This document shows, in pieces, positions 63,483 through 64,000 of a DNA stretch of 64,000 nucleotides. Under the pieces are notes generated by a model. That model was not told the DNA's origin, did no database searches, and saw only the letters and a list, made by a program, of their open reading frames with translations. Origin of the DNA: Alphaproteobacteria bacterium UBA1908 (lineage in GTDB: Bacteria; Pseudomonadota; Alphaproteobacteria; Caedimonadales; UBA1908); NCBI GenBank assembly GCA_002337525.1, contig DDGG01000033.1:39581-103580 (forward strand). Reading direction: 5' to 3'. A program made the translations under genes and the position numbers. Numbering within the stretch: position 1 is the first letter of the stretch; each line of letters starts with the position of its first letter.

Positions 63483-64000
63483 TTAAGTATTCGCCTTTTC
63501 TTTTTCTTCAGCCACAAGTTCCTTTTTGGAAAGTTTGCCGATAATTGTTTTTGGTAATTCATCTCTGAAATCAATGAGTTTGGGGATTTCCAAAGGAGAA
63601 AGCTTATCTTTCAAAAAGGCCTTTAGTTCTTTTTCTGTCAAAGTTTCTTCATCACGAAGCTTTACAAAAGCCTTGGGCACTTCACCTTTTTTAGGGTCTG
63701 TAACGCCAATAACGGTGACTTCCATAACAGACGGATGAAGGTAGATAGCTTCCTCAACATGCCGCGGATAAATATTGTACCCGTTACAAAGAATCAAATC
63801 CTTGATCCGGTCAACAAGGAAAGTATATCCCTGTTCATCCATATACCCAACATCACCTGTGTGGAATAAACCATCAACAAGAACTTTTTCTGTCTCTTCT
63901 TTTTTGCCCCAATAGCCTTTCATGACTTGAGGTCCCATAATACATATTTCACCACGCTGTCCCAGAGGAACTTCCTTTGCAGGATCTTCAAGATCCATAA
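63483..64000 (-). CDS. fadD: Long-chain fatty-acid-CoA ligase, C-terminal part (cut by window edge)
   Basis: The frame is open to the end of the window, so only the last 170 or so residues are visible. They hold QRGEICIMGPQVMKGYWGKKEET, GLFHTGDVGYMDEQGYTFLVDR, KDLILCNGYNIYPRHVEEAIY and the catalytic Lys near the end in PKTIIGKLSKKEL, the adenylate-forming (ANL) C-terminal domain with FACS-type signature. It activates free fatty acids with ATP and CoA. It is the first gene seen of the minus-strand beta-oxidation operon. Confidence 0.93.
   Translation of the reverse strand, partial: MDLEDPAKEVPLGQRGEICIMGPQVMKGYWGKKEETEKVLVDGLFHTGDVGYMDEQGYTFLVDRIKDLILCNGYNIYPRHVEEAIYLHPSVMEVTVIGVTDPKKGEVPKAFVKLRDEETLTEKELKAFLKDKLSPLEIPKLIDFRDELPKTIIGKLSKKELVAEEKEKANT

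Noticed and set aside
1..64000. tRNA and rRNA genes, prophage or transposase genes
   Set aside because: No TPsiC-type sequence, rRNA segments, integrase or transposase motifs were recognised in any spacer or frame.

Overview
The window is AT-rich alphaproteobacterial DNA. hfq-hflX, sucC-sucD, dnaE, smpB-dapA with a divergent slt, and a UbiH-type hydroxylase all look alphaproteobacterial. An unusually large share of genes encode secreted or lipid-anchored proteins of no known family. Some spacers carry short palindromic repeats of the kind common in Rickettsiales and Holosporales. Together with a type VI spike cassette, a muropeptide permease and a fatty-acid oxidation operon, this suggests a protist-associated bacterium, perhaps Holosporales or Paracaedibacter-like. 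That placement is inference; there is no rRNA in the window, and I recognised no tRNA gene.

Layout. 1-7.3 kb: secreted or envelope proteins, including a TPR protein cut by the window edge, an exported nucleotidyltransferase-like protein and three small exported proteins, with a repeat-rich spacer at 4.8-5.2 kb. 7.3-10.4 kb: a minus-strand envelope group (outer-membrane barrel, DUF3179 lipoprotein, TlpA-like thioredoxin). 10.8-14.1 kb: UbiH-like monooxygenase and a TPR-secretin lipoprotein, followed by a second repeat-rich spacer. 14.7-16.8 kb: sucC-sucD. 16.9-20.2 kb: small secreted proteins and a secreted trypsin-like protease. 20.3-23.8 kb: hfq-hflX and tpiA. 23.9-25.0 kb: a deaminase resembling the anti-phage dCTP deaminases but lacking their kinase half. 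25.2-33.5 kb: smpB, dapA, slt, a DUF4862-like gene and dnaE.

33.8-37.4 kb: BrnQ transporter, a deacylase-family protein that has lost its zinc histidines, and an MFS permease. 37.4-42.0 kb: a type VI secretion tip cassette on the minus strand (VgrG, an unknown 276-residue protein, a PAAR-like cap, a MORN-repeat protein). 42.1-45.7 kb: DUF4870 protein and two exported unknowns. 45.9-48.4 kb: AmpG and 3-hydroxyisobutyryl-CoA hydrolase. 48.4-52.2 kb: a tightly coupled three-gene operon for a probable synthase-dependent polysaccharide (zinc-ribbon/GGDEF-like protein, GT2 synthase, HlyD-type adaptor). 52.3-54.0 kb: SDR and enoyl-CoA hydratase. 54.2-56.5 kb: two unknowns. 56.8-64 kb: a HAD phosphatase and a beta-oxidation operon (fadD, fadA, fadN-like, acyl-CoA dehydrogenase, thioesterase).

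The metabolic genes point to use of fatty acids and branched-chain amino acids feeding succinyl-CoA and the TCA cycle. The secreted and type VI genes point to interaction with a host or competitors. The least explained parts are the polysaccharide operon with its unusual regulator, the VgrG cassette with two successive repeat periodicities, the zinc-less deacylase paired with a permease, and the exported nucleotidyltransferase.
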